NCBI GenBank assembly: GCA_020736575.1
Contig: JAGPYM010000016.1
Coordinates: forward strand, 558,001 to 622,000
Length of the DNA stretch: 64,000 nt
Origin: Thelonectria olida
Lineage: Eukaryota; Ascomycota; Sordariomycetes; Hypocreales; Nectriaceae
Reading direction: 5' to 3'
The position numbers were made by a program, and so were the translations under genes. Shown one piece after another: positions 30,028 through 42,495 of this stretch. The first letter of the stretch is position 1; each line of letters begins with the position of its first letter. The notes under the pieces were generated by a model. The model did not search any database. It was not told the DNA's origin and worked only from the letters and a program-made list of their open reading frames with translations.

Positions 30028-33000
30028 TTACTGACCATCCTCCAATACCTTCAGCAGTCCCTGAGCAGCATGACCACCCAGAGCATCCAAACTAGCCATA
30101 CCCATAATCTCCAAGACACTAATGTCAAAGCCAAACGTCTGCCTCCACCAAGTCCTCAACTCAATGGCCACGAGCGAGTCCATGCCTAAGTTGGCTAAAG
30201 GAGTTGACGTCACGAGATCTTCCTCGGGCTTCATGATCAGCGCGAGAAGCTTGCGTCCAATCTCCCTGGCGAACGTGTTTGCCGTGGCGGCTTCTCGAAG
30301 GCGGCCCGCGTCGCGACGCACGCTGCCGAGGAAGGCATTCAGACTGTCGTTGGCTGAGCCCGACTTGGCCGCGGCGCCCAGGCTGGTGTTGTGGTACATA
30401 GCCATGCGCATGTCCTTGCGCCAGATGGAGCGGTTGTCTGCGCTCTCGAGGGGCGTCGCGGAGGCGAGGCCGACAACGAAGTTGTTCTGCGTCACAAATG
30501 TCGAGGCCGGTCCGCGGATCTTGGGCGTGGAAGAAGCCGTGGAGAAGCTCATGGACATGGCGATGGCGTCGAGAAGTTCTTGCTCATTGATGCCGTAGGC
30601 GCCAGTAAGCTTCATCACGCGGCGCAGACCATCGTCGCCTGAGATGACACCAATATCCGTAACATCGCCGATATCGATGGTGGAGGCCGGCAGTCCGAGA
30701 TCAGTGCGGTGCTGCACGAAACTGTCGAGGAATGCGCTGGCGCTGGCGTAGTTGGCCTGGCCAGGCTGTCCAATGATACCAGAGATGGAAGAGAACAGGA
30801 GGAAGAAGTCCAAGTCGCAGCCAGCAGCCACGGTAGCTTGGTGCAGGTTCCACGTTCCCTTGATCTTGGGCTCGACTGCCGTCGTCCAATCCTCGTACGA
30901 CATGCGAGGAACGGCGTTGTCACGAAGAATCATGGACATCTGGAGGACACCCTTGAGCTTGGGAGCAGCCTCGATGGCTCGCGACACGTCTTCCAGAACG
31001 GACACGCTTCCTTGAACGAGCTTGACGCTGCAGCCCATGCTCTCCAGTTCGCGGACAGTTTCCTGCTCGCTGGGACGGGAACCACCGCCGCGCGAGAGAT
31101 AGACCAAGTTGCGCGCGCCGTGCTCGACCATCCATCTTGAAACGGCGCGTCCGAGACCGCCGAGACCCCCTATGAGAAGATACGAGCCCGAGCTGTCGAG
31201 CTCAACCACCTTTGGTCTCGTGGCGGCGCTGCTGTCAAGCTTGAGGGTCCCAGTCTCGTCACGGATGGAAACGACAATCTTGCCAATGTGCAGACCTCGT
31301 TGCATGTAGCGGAATGCGTCTTGGACTGCGTCGGCATCGAAGACCTTGTTTGGGTTGATAGGGAGGATGTAGCCTTCTCGGTAGTACTTAGCAACAGCCT
31401 GGAGGAGTCTATGTCAAAGTGTCAGCTTAATATCGCCAATAATTCTAGGAATGGGACATACGTTTTGCAGACAGCAGGTCGCTTGGAACACATCTGGTCC
31501 ATGTCGACACAGCAGTAGCTGCGGTTGGCCATGAAGATGTCCATGTCCAGCTTTCCAGATCCCAAAAGATCACGCTTGCCGATTTCCACCATCTTGCCAA
31601 ACTCGGCGACGCATCGCCAAGTTGCGTGGAGGAGCTCGCCGGACAGCGAGTTGAGGACAAGGTCGACGCCAACGCCGCCAGTCTCGCGGGACACGCCCTC
31701 AACGAAGGAGTCGTTGCGTGAATTGAAGATTCTGTGGCGGGGGATGTCGAAGTTGTCCATGAGGTACTTGACCTTGACGTCGCTGCCGACCGAGACGAAG
31801 ATCTCGGCGCCGAGCATGCGGGCGATTTGGATAGCTGCGATGCCGACACCGCCACAGGCGCTGTGGATGAGGACAGACTAAGAGTAAGAAGCATTAGTAA
31901 AGATGCATGATGCAATTCTTTCGGCATGGCTACATACCTGACCGCGCTTCAGGTTGCCAATGTCGATCAGCGAGTAGATAGCCGTGGCGTACACACACGG
32001 CATAGTAGCACCGTCTTCAAAACCGAGTTCGTCGGGAATGACCTCGCAAAGCTTCTCAGAAGTGACAATGGACGACGAGAACGAGCCCCGGCTGAACAGG
32101 ATGACGCGATCGCCAACCTTCAGGTCTTTGACCTCAGGGCCAAGCTTGGCTACAACACCAGTCGCTTCCAAGCCGAAGCCCTCTTCGGGGACCTCGATAA
32201 TGCCGTTGGCACTCAGGACATCCTAGAGAAGAAGTAGTCAGCAATTCTGTTCAGTTATTCATCCTACAGATGGACTGATCTTACTCTGAAGTTCAACCCG
32301 CCAGCGTGCACATCAACCTCGACTTCGTCACCAGTCAGCTTCCGTCCCACGCGGCGCGCCCAGGTCAGAGCAGTCAGCAAGCCCGGCTTCTTAGTATCAA
32401 GTACAATCGGCTCCTCGGAGTTGGCAGTCAGGAGCTCCTTGCTGAGCGAGAACGGATAGTATCTGCCGATGTGAACGACACCCTTCTGGATGGCGTACTC
32501 GTAGTCGGGATGCAGCCACTCGGAGCGCTCGTTCTCTCGGGACACGAATCGCTCAAAGACATCGGCGATTTGCACAAGTGAGCCATCGACGTCGTCAACC
32601 TCGCACGTCGCGAACTCGACCGCCATTTCGCTGCGGATGGTGCGAGCGGCGCCGACGACCTGCGCGTATGCGGGATCGTCGCATTGCATCTGGCTGGGGC
32701 GTGTGACCCAGAAGAGCCCAGCGTCGCCGAGGCCTTGGAGGAGTTGCTTGAAGTTCTCGAATTGGGGCGCAGTGATGTCTTCGAAGAACGACTCGTCCTT
32801 TTCGAGGAGGGCGATGATGTTTTGGCCTGGAGCAGGGACTTCGTCTGGGTTGCATTGCTGCACCGTGTAGCCTCGAGACTCGAGGAGTTGAGTGAGGGAG
32901 TCGACGGCTTCGTTGGAGGCAGAGAGAATGGTCATTTCCTTCTCAGTAGCTGGCTTCTCCTTCTTTGGCTGTGCAATGATGATGTTGTTCTCCTCGAGCG

Positions 33001-36000
33001 GCTCGCCGGCACCTGGCACAACGGCAGGCTCATCGTATCCTGCAGCCAAGAGCTCCGTCTGCCACCTCTCCTTGGTGACATATGGCTCCGCAGCACGGCC
33101 ATCTGCGACACCGCACCACCACCAGGGAAGAACACCAAAGACGTAGTTGGGCCACTTGGACGAGGGGCAAAGCTCCTGCAAGAAGAGTCTGCCGTTCGGG
33201 CGAAGTAATTTTCGGACGTTCTTGAGCGTCTCGCCGAGTGACCTGGTGGCGTGGACGGCGTTGGTTGCAATGACAATGTCGTATGTTGCTGCGTCAAAGC
33301 CCTGCTCCAGAGGGTCCTGGGCGAGGTTGAGCACGGAATGGTGGATGTTGGCCATGCCCTTGGTGCGTTCCTTGTTATCTAGCAGCAGACTAGAACTCAG
33401 ATCGGTGACGGTGTACTCGGAGTAGTAAATACGGCCGTCGGGGAATGAGAGGTCCTCCCAGCCATCGATAATCGGGGCACCCGTGCCAGCACCGATCTCG
33501 AGGACCTTAAGGCTGGGCTTGCTATGGGCGAGATGGTGAAGGAACGTCGACCTGTCAAAGTGGTCACGGAATGAGAAGACCTTGGGCAGCGTGTCGTCGG
33601 CAAGCATAAACTCCACGGCATCTGTCTGGCCGTTGAAGATGCCAGTGATGTTGGACACGATCTTGTGCATGGCTGCGGCAACCTCTGCGGCAGGTGTCTC
33701 GGCCAGCTTCTCCTTGAGCTCGTTGATCTGCTCGAGGAGATCCTCGTCTGAGACATCCTCAAGAGAAGTGACGTCGAGTGACCGCAATTGGCCTTGCATC
33801 CATTCGCGGTACTTTGTCATGTGCGATAGATACGTCGTCGTCTCGGCAAGTTGTCGTTCCGAGTAGACCAAGCAAAGGCGGGTTAGTTCCTCGAGATCCG
33901 GGGCATACCCAGCTCGCTCAGGGTCAGCCTTGATGAGAGTAGCCGGGTCCATGAAGTCCAAGTGCGGGCCCCATTCGTATCGAGTGGTGGCTTGATCGGT
34001 TCTGCCCTCAGCAGAGCTTCCATCATCGAGTGCGGCGAGCTTAACACCAGCCATCTCCAGGATAGTGTGTCCGTTGGCGACACCGCGTCCTTCACCGTTG
34101 ATGGCGCCAAATTTGCTCATAGTGGCAGCGACATCCAAGGTGACATCGTCGGCGGTTCGGTAGATGACGAGCTTCTCAATCACAGTGGGAACTGACATTA
34201 CAGGCTTGGTCGTGAAGCCCTTCGTTGCGGCAACACTAAGCAATTGGAGGCAGGCATCGACAATGACAGGGTGAAGGTGATAGTTCGCTTCATCGCCAGT
34301 CTTGTTGTTCAGGACCTTTGCGACAGCAACCTGGTCGATTGTCCCAGCGGTGATGTCCTCGAGGCGCTGGAACTGGCGGCCGTAGTTGAGACCGGCACGA
34401 TGCATCGTCTCGTAGCACTTTCGTGTTCCCAGAGCTCGGGGGAGAGCCGCTGGGCTGGATGCTTCAGAAGCGGCGGCTGCGAGGGCCTTGACTTGGCCGG
34501 TACAGTGCTTGTTCCATGCATTCCCGTCGTGGGAGGTAATCGTGAACTCCCACCAGTCGCTGTCGAGAGAGTCGGTCAGGCGGAGAGGACGGAAAGCCGT
34601 CATGACCTCGACTGGGCGCCCCTCAGTGAGGAGCAGCGCTGAGTTTACCAGGATGTGACGAAGAGCGAATGCCTCCTGCACACCAGTCTGCTGTCGGATA
34701 GCTTCGCCGACCATGGCCACGTAGCCGGCAAATGGGAAAACGGCATTCTCTCCAATGATGTGATCACGAACCCAAGGAACGTTGTCTAAGTGAAGGAGAT
34801 TGCGCCAGGCAGGCTCCATATCAGTGCTCTCCGAGACGCGGAAGCCGAGAAGGTCGTGGTATGGGAAACCGCGGTGTCGCCACTCCTTGGAGATTCTGGA
34901 CTCATACCAGTAGCTGTCCTCGTGGTTCCAGGGGTATCGAGGCAGATCTGGGAGAGTTGCTCCCTCGGGGAACAAAGCGCTGAAGTCAATGGGAACGTTC
35001 TGCGAGAAGAGCTTTCCGACTGCAGTCAAAAAGGACTCGACACAGTTCTGCTTGCGGACAATGGCAGAGGCGTAGGGGACCGCCAGTGACTTCTCGGCCG
35101 CAATTTGTCGCAGGGGTCCAGAGAGAGCAGAGTGAGGACCAATCTCGAGGAAGAAGGCATTCTTGCCGATCTCGTGGTTGAGAATGGCAGTGACAGCAGT
35201 AGAGAACATGACTGGCGACTCGAGGTTCGTCTGCCAGTACTTGGGGCCCAGAGAATCTGTCTCGTTCAGGAGTCTACCAGCAACGCTGCTGAAAAACGAG
35301 CAGCTGACTGGGGATGTGCCGACAACCTTGTGTGTCTCCATCATGGAGAGATAATCGCTGCCGACCTCAACCATGTGGTGAGAGTGATATGCCTTGTCGA
35401 CCTTGAGCATTCTAGCCAGCACGTCCGGGTGAGCTGCATGGACCTCAGCAACAACAGCCTGGAGCTTATCGGCGTCTCCAGAGAGCGTGATGCCCTTGGG
35501 AGAGTTCTCGCAAGCCCTGACAACGCCGGGAACAAGGTACTTCTCGACTTCATCCCAGCCCAAACCGATAGCTGCCATGGCACCCTTGCGCTTTTGCTGA
35601 AGAGTCACGGCGCCTCGGAGCCATGCCGCCGTGATGGCCTCGTTGGCAGTGAGCGCGCCGGAAGCGTATGCGGCAGCGATCTCTCCGCTGGAGTGGCCGA
35701 CGACAGCAGTAGGCTTAATGCCGATCGAAGTAAGGCAATCAATCATGGCAAGCTGGATGGCAGTACAAGCCGGCTGAGAAAGCTGCGCAGTCTCGACTCG
35801 GCTCGTCTTGGAAGGCTTCAGCAACTCTTCCTCAAGACTCCAGTCCGGCCCGTTGGGCACAGATTGCAGGTGCTTGTCGAGCGACTGGATAGTTCCTCGG
35901 AATGTGTCGTTTGACAGGAGCAACTCCTTTGCCATCTGAGGCCACTGCGCGCCCTGACCAGTGAAGACCATGACAACATTGGGTGCCTGGCTGACCTTGG

Positions 36001-37790
36001 AAATGGGGGAAATGAGGCCAGCCCTCTCTCGTGTAGCCACGACAAAGGCGCGGTGGGGGAGGTGCTGGCGGCGATTGGCAAGAGTATAGGCCAGGTCTCC
36101 GATGCTGTCGGGGTGAGCGGCTATGTATTCTTGGTAGTGCTCGGACATCTTCTTCAGCGACTCGGTCGAGTTGGCAGAGTAGACCAGGAGCTGGGGGTTC
36201 CGCAGCGCATTCTTGGACTTGCTCTCCAAGTGGTAGCTGGCAGCCGAGTCAATGATGACGTGGGCATTAGAACCACCAATGCCGAACGAGTTGACACTGG
36301 CGCGCTCGTATCTGTCTTCGGGCCAGGGCGTGGGCTCCAGGGGAACCGTCAGCTTTCTGGCCTTGAAGGGAATGTTGGGGTTGGGCGTCTTGAACTTGAT
36401 GTTCGGGGGGATGGTGCGGTGCTGGAGAGCCATGACGACCTTGAGGAGCGAAGTTAGGCCTGATGCGCCCTCAGAGTGGCCGAGGTTGGGCTTGACGGAG
36501 CCGATGTAGACGCCTGAGTCGCCGAAGACGCGGGCAACGGCATTGGCCTCGATGGGGTCGCCGACTGGCGTGCCGGTGCCGTGGCATTCGACAAAGGCCG
36601 TCTCAGAGTAGGGCAAGCCTGCGATGCGATAGGCCTTCCTCATCATCGACTCGTGGGCCTCGGTGTTGGGATGTGTCAGTCCAGGGGTCTTTCCGTCGTG
36701 ATTTGTCGCCGTGGCTCGGATGACAGCGCGAATGGGGTTGTTGTCTCTCAAGGCTGCGTCGAGGGGCTTGACGTAGATGGCCGTGATGGCCTCGCCTCGA
36801 CCGTAGCCATCAGCATCGGCAGAGAAACTCTTGCAGGAGCCATCCTTGGAGAGGACTCCCTGTTCGGTCATGGCCGTGGTCATATTAGGAGCCATGATGA
36901 GATTCGCGCCGCCAACAATGGCGGATGTGCAGTCGCCTCGCTGGATGGCAACGCAGGCTTCGTGAAGGCCGACAAGGGCGGCCGAGCATCCAGTGCGGAT
37001 GGTCATACTACGTTCCAGTTAGACTTGACAGGCTTGTAGTTACGAGGGAGCGAAGTACACACCTTGGTCCGTGAAGGTCCATCTCATAGGAGATACGGTT
37101 CGACAGGAGGAAGTCTCCGTATCCTCCAACACGATGCATGCCCCATTGCTGAGGCTCTTTCGACCACATCTCGATCCAGTCCTCTCCGAAACTTCCCATG
37201 TAGCAGCCAATCAGCTCGCCCCTGAACTTAGTCTCGCCAGCATCGTCGATGCACTCGCGAACGACCTCCAGCATCTGTCTCTGATGGGGATCAGCGCGCT
37301 CGGCCTCGGTCCTTCCCAGGTTGAAGAAGGACCCGTCCAAGCTGCCCAGGTTGACGCTCTCGTCGAGGAAGTAGCCGTATTCCGACTTAACAGATCCCGG
37401 CTTGACTTGGGGGGAGTAGTACGCATCCACGTTGTACCTAGACTCGGGCACCTTGGTTCGGGCATCTCCCTTGGCGACGAGGAACTCCCACAGTTGCTGG
37501 GGAGTGTGTAGGCCTCCAGGGAGACGGCATGCCATACCGCAGATGGCAATTGGGATGGGGGTTTCAGCGTCAGTAGCATTACCGTTGGTGCCTTTCGAGT
37601 GACCGTTGAGGTGCACACCGTTGCCATTGGTATGTCCGTTGGTATAGCCGTTGGTATGGCCATTGGTGTGCCCGTTGGTGTGGCCATTCGTGTGCCCGTT
37701 GGTACCATTGGAACCGTTCAGTGTCGTTCCGTTGGCGCCGTTGGTGTGCGAGCCGTCAATGGCAGTGCCGTTGTGTCCGTTGGAGCTCAT
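30028..37790 (-). CDS. Highly reducing type I polyketide synthase, 2,510 aa
   Basis: Iterative polyketide synthase. Five exons, 37790-37063, 37007-32285, 32222-31938, 31877-31462 and 31408-30028, give a continuous frame. A disordered N-terminal (TNGH)n stretch is followed by KS (active Cys250 in [12 protein letters not shown], His385 in HGTGTP, His420 in NLGHSEG), AT (Ser682 in [10 protein letters not shown]), DH (His992 in [15 protein letters not shown], Asp1160 in HPVIVDAC), MT (EIGAGTG near 1413-1419), ER ([21 protein letters not shown]), KR ([13 protein letters not shown]; Tyr2271 in ANYASASAF) and ACP (Ser2462 in LGMDSLVA). All catalytic residues look intact, so the product should be a reduced, probably C-methylated chain. 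There is no thioesterase or reductase, so release must come from outside, most simply from the alpha-oxoamine synthase across the shared promoter. Confidence 0.95.
37625..37735. repeat. Coding 12-bp minisatellite in the PKS N-terminus
   Basis: Tandem copies of a 12-bp unit encode repeated Thr-Asn-Gly-His at about residues 20-60 of the PKS (one copy reads TNGY). Small unit changes suggest expansion by slippage. It lies before the KS domain. Confidence 0.75.
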
Positions 37791-38921
37791 GGTGGTGGTT
37801 GTAAGTTGAGTCTTGGGAGGAGTAGTTGCTCTGTATTCTCCTGTGAAGGACGTGCTGTGCTCTTCAGGTGTATAAGGTAGATGAAAATAGGATGTTTCGT
37901 GTGAAGATGCTCCAAGTAGCCAGCCTATAGAACAAACAAGAGAATCCTGAGGAGTTCAAAACGATTCTCTCGTCGATGAGGTCCAGGGTTTTGTAACTCT
38001 ACTGCTTAAGGTTATCGAGGCCTCCTTTGTTTCCATCTGATGTTGCATCAATCGATACTAGGTCTGCAAGCCAGGATACGGGATCCGGCATTCCACACGT
38101 GGCTCTCAGGAACCGGCGAACCGCTTAGGAAGTTAGGATCTAGAGTGGTTCGATGAAGAGATACCCTCAACGAGCTGGTCTTGGCTGAAATCGGATCCCG
38201 TTGCTCTCGTTCCATCTTCTATCACTTCATTGAGGCTGTATCTAGACGAGTTTCCAGTTGCGAAGACAAATGGAATCCCAAGAGACTAGGAGGAGGAACC
38301 ATGGATCTCTATTGTCGGCAATGGGCTGACACCATGGCCTCACAATCCGTGGCTATACTGCATAGGAAAGGAGCAAAATGATTCCACCGCTCTCATTTGT
38401 TCTAGCTTATCCTCTGAGGTGCCAGAGCCAAAGCCATAGGTGCAAATCGCTCCATGCAATCCTTCCCGGGACCCGCAGATGGTCTGCTCCCGTCGGAACC
38501 CGTGCTAGGAGTGTGTCCTCTGCCAAGTGAAAGGTCAGGCCAGCAAGGTGCTAGGGCTCAAATCCCATCGGGTCCCGGGAAGGATGAAGTGCGAAGATCT
38601 GGCGGGAATCCACCACATCCCTGTTCTGTTCGAATCAGCACGCAATCTAGTGTCAAGAGAATTCAACGTGAAGCTCAACAATAGAGTCAACATCCGATTC
38701 ATGAGAACTCGAGTTCGGCCAAGGAGTAGATTGGAATCGTCTTGAAATATCCGTCATTTCTTGAGTATTTTTCCTGAAAAGCCAGAAACTCCTCGTCTCT
38801 TCATTTACAGAATCAGATCTCAAGCATCATCTTCATCCAGTTCATAACATTTACTCTAAACTTGTAAATCGCATTTTGTTCACAGCTACACCATCTACCA
38901 ACTTCTCCCAAATACCTCATC
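37791..38921. promoter_or_regulatory. Bidirectional promoter of the PKS and alpha-oxoamine synthase genes
   Basis: The 1,131 bp between the two divergent starts contain a perfect 15-bp inverted repeat, listed separately. Other CGG/CCG-containing words occur, for example near 38111-38122 and 38189-38198. No protein-like open frame is present. A shared control region for the two genes is inferred from the layout. Confidence 0.6.
38461..38583. promoter_or_regulatory. Perfect 15-bp inverted repeat in the PKS/AOS promoter
   Basis: CCTTCCCGGGACCCG at 38461-38475 recurs as its exact reverse complement, CGGGTCCCGGGAAGG, at 38569-38583. Each arm includes the palindrome TCCCGGGA. Start-to-start spacing is 108 bp. 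The site lies roughly 340-460 bp before the synthase start and 670-790 bp before the PKS start. Confidence 0.6.
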
Positions 38922-40398
38922 ATGTCGACAAACGTTGTCCCTCACATCAAGGACTACCTGCAGGCTCAGGAGCCCAAAGCCCCTCGCATGAAGGACTCGC
39001 CCGTCTTCTACAGGAATCTCGAGGAGGCCCTCGACACTCGTCGTATGGACCAGAACCTCATTGTGTTCCGCGACTTCCAGGAAGGCGTCGACTTCTCCTC
39101 CAACGACTTCCTCTCGCTGGCGAGCAGTGGTCTCCTTCGCATGGCCTTCTTTGATGAGCTAGCTCGCCATCCCAACTTCAGATTGGGTGCCACGAGCTCT
39201 CGTCTCCTCGATGGCAACAGTGCCTACATGGAGATCATTGAGAAGGAAGTAGCTGCGTTCCACAACGCCGAGGATTCCATCATTGTCAACTCTGGATATG
39301 AGGCCAATGGCGCCATCTACACGGCTATTCCCCGTCCTGGAGATGCCATTGTCTACGACGAGCTTGTCCATGCCAGCACTCACGATGGCATGAAGAACTC
39401 CGTCGCTCTTACCAAGGTCTCTTTCCGTCACAACGACGTTGACTCTCTTGAGGAGACCCTGGTCTACATCCGTGACACCAACCCCTTGATCCTGAATGGA
39501 GAGCGATCCGTCATCATCTCTGTAGAGTCTGTCTACAGCATGGACGGTGATGTCTGCCCCCTTCAAGAGTTTGTCGACATTGCCAAGGAAGTTTTCCCTC
39601 TCGGTAACGCCCAGTTCGTCGTCGACGAGGCCCACGGCACTGGCGTTGTCGGTAAGCAAGGAGGCGGTCTTGTCCAAGCTCTTGGTCTGGAGAAGGAGAT
39701 TGCCATCAGGATGCACACCTTTGGAAAGGCCCTGGCATCCAATGGAGGTGAGCTCGACCCCTTTTAGCGTTCCGATTTGCGTCTAACACATACGTTTAGC
39801 TTGCATTCTGTCCAACGGCACTGTCAAGACTATGCTCATCAACTATGCCCGTGGTATTATTTACACCACAGCTCCCAGTTTCCTCGTGCTCGCGGGTATC
39901 CGCTCTGGATACAACCTGTTGAAGTCCAACATGACAGTGGCAGCTCAAGATCGCGTGCAGCACCTTGTCAAGCTCTTCTTCAAGACGATCCAGGCCCACC
40001 CGGCTTATGAGCGCGCAGCAGAGACTGGCATCCTCCGCGTCCCACTCGCCGAGGGGTACGAGTCCCGACCCTTTGTCACGCAGGTCGTGCCCGTGTGGAC
40101 TCGTCCCAACCAGAACCTGTTCCTTGTCTTCCATCTCCAGATGGCCAAGTACTGCGCATACCCCATTGATTTCCCCGTTGTGCCCAAGGGCGCGCCGCGC
40201 GTGCGAGTCGTGTTCCACAACCACAACACCGAGGAGGAGGTCACTGGTCTTGCGAGCTGCGTTTACGGATGGGCCCAGGAGATGCTCGACATTGAGGACG
40301 GCAAGGTTGCTTCCAAGATCCCTGTCGCTGCCCGCCAGGCATTCTCCTGGACCGCGGAGGCGGAGACGAACGGTAACGGCAACGGCGTTCATGCGTAG
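38922..40398 (+). CDS. PLP-dependent alpha-oxoamine synthase (AONS/KBL/SPT-like), 474 aa
   Basis: Fold-type I PLP enzyme that condenses an acyl thioester with an amino acid, losing CO2, to give an alpha-amino ketone. Two exons, 38922-39747 and 39800-40398, join in frame. Key features: FSSNDFLSLASSG at the N-side, GATSSRLLDGNSAYMEIIE (the conserved Gly-rich SRLL...N segment), VDEAHGTGVVG (Asp235 and His238 for the cofactor) and the PLP lysine K269 in HTFGKALAS. It has no membrane segment, and is shorter than the fumonisin-type synthase and closer in size to AONS-like enzymes. It ends in an Asn-Gly-rich tail. Its divergent pairing with a PKS that lacks a release domain points to chain off-loading. 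The amino-acid substrate cannot be read. Confidence 0.9.
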
Positions 40399-42495
40399 AT
40401 GCAATATTCTATATCAGGGATAGATGGGGAGTTCGAGATAGAGAATAGCCTGAATAGGAGGACGGGGGAGGAAACGGGGAGATTGTAGAACTCAGTTCAT
40501 GTCCAGTTTTCGAAATTGCATTTTGTTATGATTGTCAGAACTTCGGACCGACCCCTACACCTGCACGTCGATAACTTGACTATTATCCATTAGCAAATAT
40601 GAATCTGACATTTCCCAAGCCCAAAGGGTTGGGTCATGCAGGGCCTCCAGCTCCAACACGTGGTACCTTCAAGGGTCCCTGTTAAACGTGAACAGCTCGA
40701 GCAACTCGTTTTGCAGCGAGTCGGGTCGAGAGATAATACCAACCGCCGCCGTACGAGACAAATTCCAAATTGGATCGAGGTTGCATGGCAACGGTCATCA
40801 AATGAAGTTAGCCTGTTGGAATGCCTCTTTTGATTGTTACACGTCCCCTGCACGGCATTCCCATGCCACGGCCCTTCCTGCGGCCTCGCGGCGTTCTATA
40901 TTGTATGCAAATGGGAAGGATTTAAGAGTCCTACCAAGCCTCTCTGCTACGTGGCTTCCGTCATCCTATGACGAATCTTCGAAACTGGTCGGTGATCGAA
41001 AGGATGACAACCCCGGTCCTCGAGTGAACCCCAATGGATAGAATACGCAGCATCTGCACGGCACCGCCTAAGCGAAGGGTAGCATAGGAGTGCCAATAGA
41101 TACCATGAAATAATTAGCTAAACTAGATACTAGGAAGGTGAAATATAGAACCCCCACGCACCTTAATGGCACGATAAAGGCCATTTACCCAGGCGATTTC
41201 GAAACACAAAGACCGTTCACGCCAGGCACCGACTTAAGTCAGCACATCATCCCTTAGACGCTGCGCTAGAGGATCAACGTGGCCCTATGCTCCAGCACTG
41301 ACCAGCATAGTTGGCCCGTCTGTCAGTAAGATGCAACGCTGGGGATAATATCTGATTCAGGACAGGTGTAGGGCTGGCAGGGCCAGGGTTTCTCAGAGCA
41401 CCCGCTGGCTTGGGGAAACCGGCTTACTGTTACAGTGGCACTGCTGTATTACTATCGCTTAGGAGGCCGCCTGTACTTGCTCCAGCATGAAGCTCCCTTG
41501 AAACAGAACATGGATCATCCATCTTTCGTTCCAATGTCGGTGAAATAGTCGGTGGCCAAGGCGCAGGAATGGCATTATCATGGCCGACAAGGTGGTAAAA
41601 CATATGATCTCTAGCACAGTTGCACCAGCCCTATTAGCTGCATATCCTGCTGCATCCCTATCTCTTCCCTCCCTCGCCGTAGCCGAGAACCAACCAAACG
41701 ATTCCTCCGCGCACCGTGCTGGGGATACACAAACATAGTAGATTGCCAGATTACATAGGACTTTCCGCTACGGACCAAGTCACTTACGCCATCGGGAAGC
41801 TATGTCACCCACGCATCATTCGGTGGCCCCGAGATCCCTGCTGCGAGCGTGGGCCCTCTGTCTTGGAGCTCTTATTCCGGCAACTCGGTGAACTTCCCCG
41901 CGCCACCAATGGGACCGGCACATCATGTAACATGGACGATGGGTCAATGGCCATGGTGACCTTCCCCATGTGGCAACGTGCCACCTCTGATATTGGCCTC
42001 TGTGCTGCGGAAGGAGAAACACGATGACCCTATTTCGATCATTGGGGTAGGTTTGTCACAATATTACAGGTCGATTCATCTTGTCCGTCGTCCCTGGTAG
42101 TCGCATGGCTGCAGTGGCCTTGTGGGCTAACATCAGCGCAGGAAGGATCCAAATGTGCCCATAGCCATCCAGCAATCGCGTCTCTGAGTCGTCGACGAGC
42201 CTCCGGCTATTGAGAGCCGCATCTCGGTTGTAACCGCTCTCCACCTGTTGGTTTGCAAGGTTTAGTGGCATCTCGGCCTTATCCGCGCCCCCCCTTACAT
42301 AAGGCTTAGGGCTCGCAATCATCGATTTATCTGTGATGGGGACGACGGACCAATATCCTTGTAGAGAGCCCAAGTCCGAGATGCCTCCTCAAGGGAAGAG
42401 AAGTTGGGATGCCACAGACGACAACGAGGCACGCGGTACTTTCTTTGGTTGACTCCAACATCTGCCGTGCTCGAGATTGCTGACTATGCGTGCAG
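40399..42495. other. Gene-free stretch, about 2.1 kb
   Basis: Downstream of the alpha-oxoamine synthase and upstream of a Zn2Cys6 gene. Short open frames exist but lack protein-like composition or splice continuity. An upstream ATG at 42381 starts a short open stretch, but its possible donor is out of phase with the next exon. Confidence 0.45.

Noticed and set aside
35105..35914. 269-codon plus-strand open frame inside the PKS
   Set aside because: Shadow of the AT domain on the other strand; no protein-like motifs.
30028..40398. Calling the locus a fumonisin or AAL-toxin cluster
   Set aside because: Only the PKS and synthase are present; the P450s, acyltransferase-type, transporter and other partner genes are missing, and the synthase is much shorter than the fumonisin one.
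42381..42435. Upstream first exon for the zinc-cluster regulator starting MPPQGKRSW
   Set aside because: Its GT donor is out of phase with the exon carrying the zinc cluster; the ATG at 42496 opens the cluster directly.
40399..42495. Possible additional cluster gene between the synthase and the zinc-cluster regulator
   Set aside because: Both strands were read; no frame longer than about 120 codons and no spliced path with recognisable protein features.
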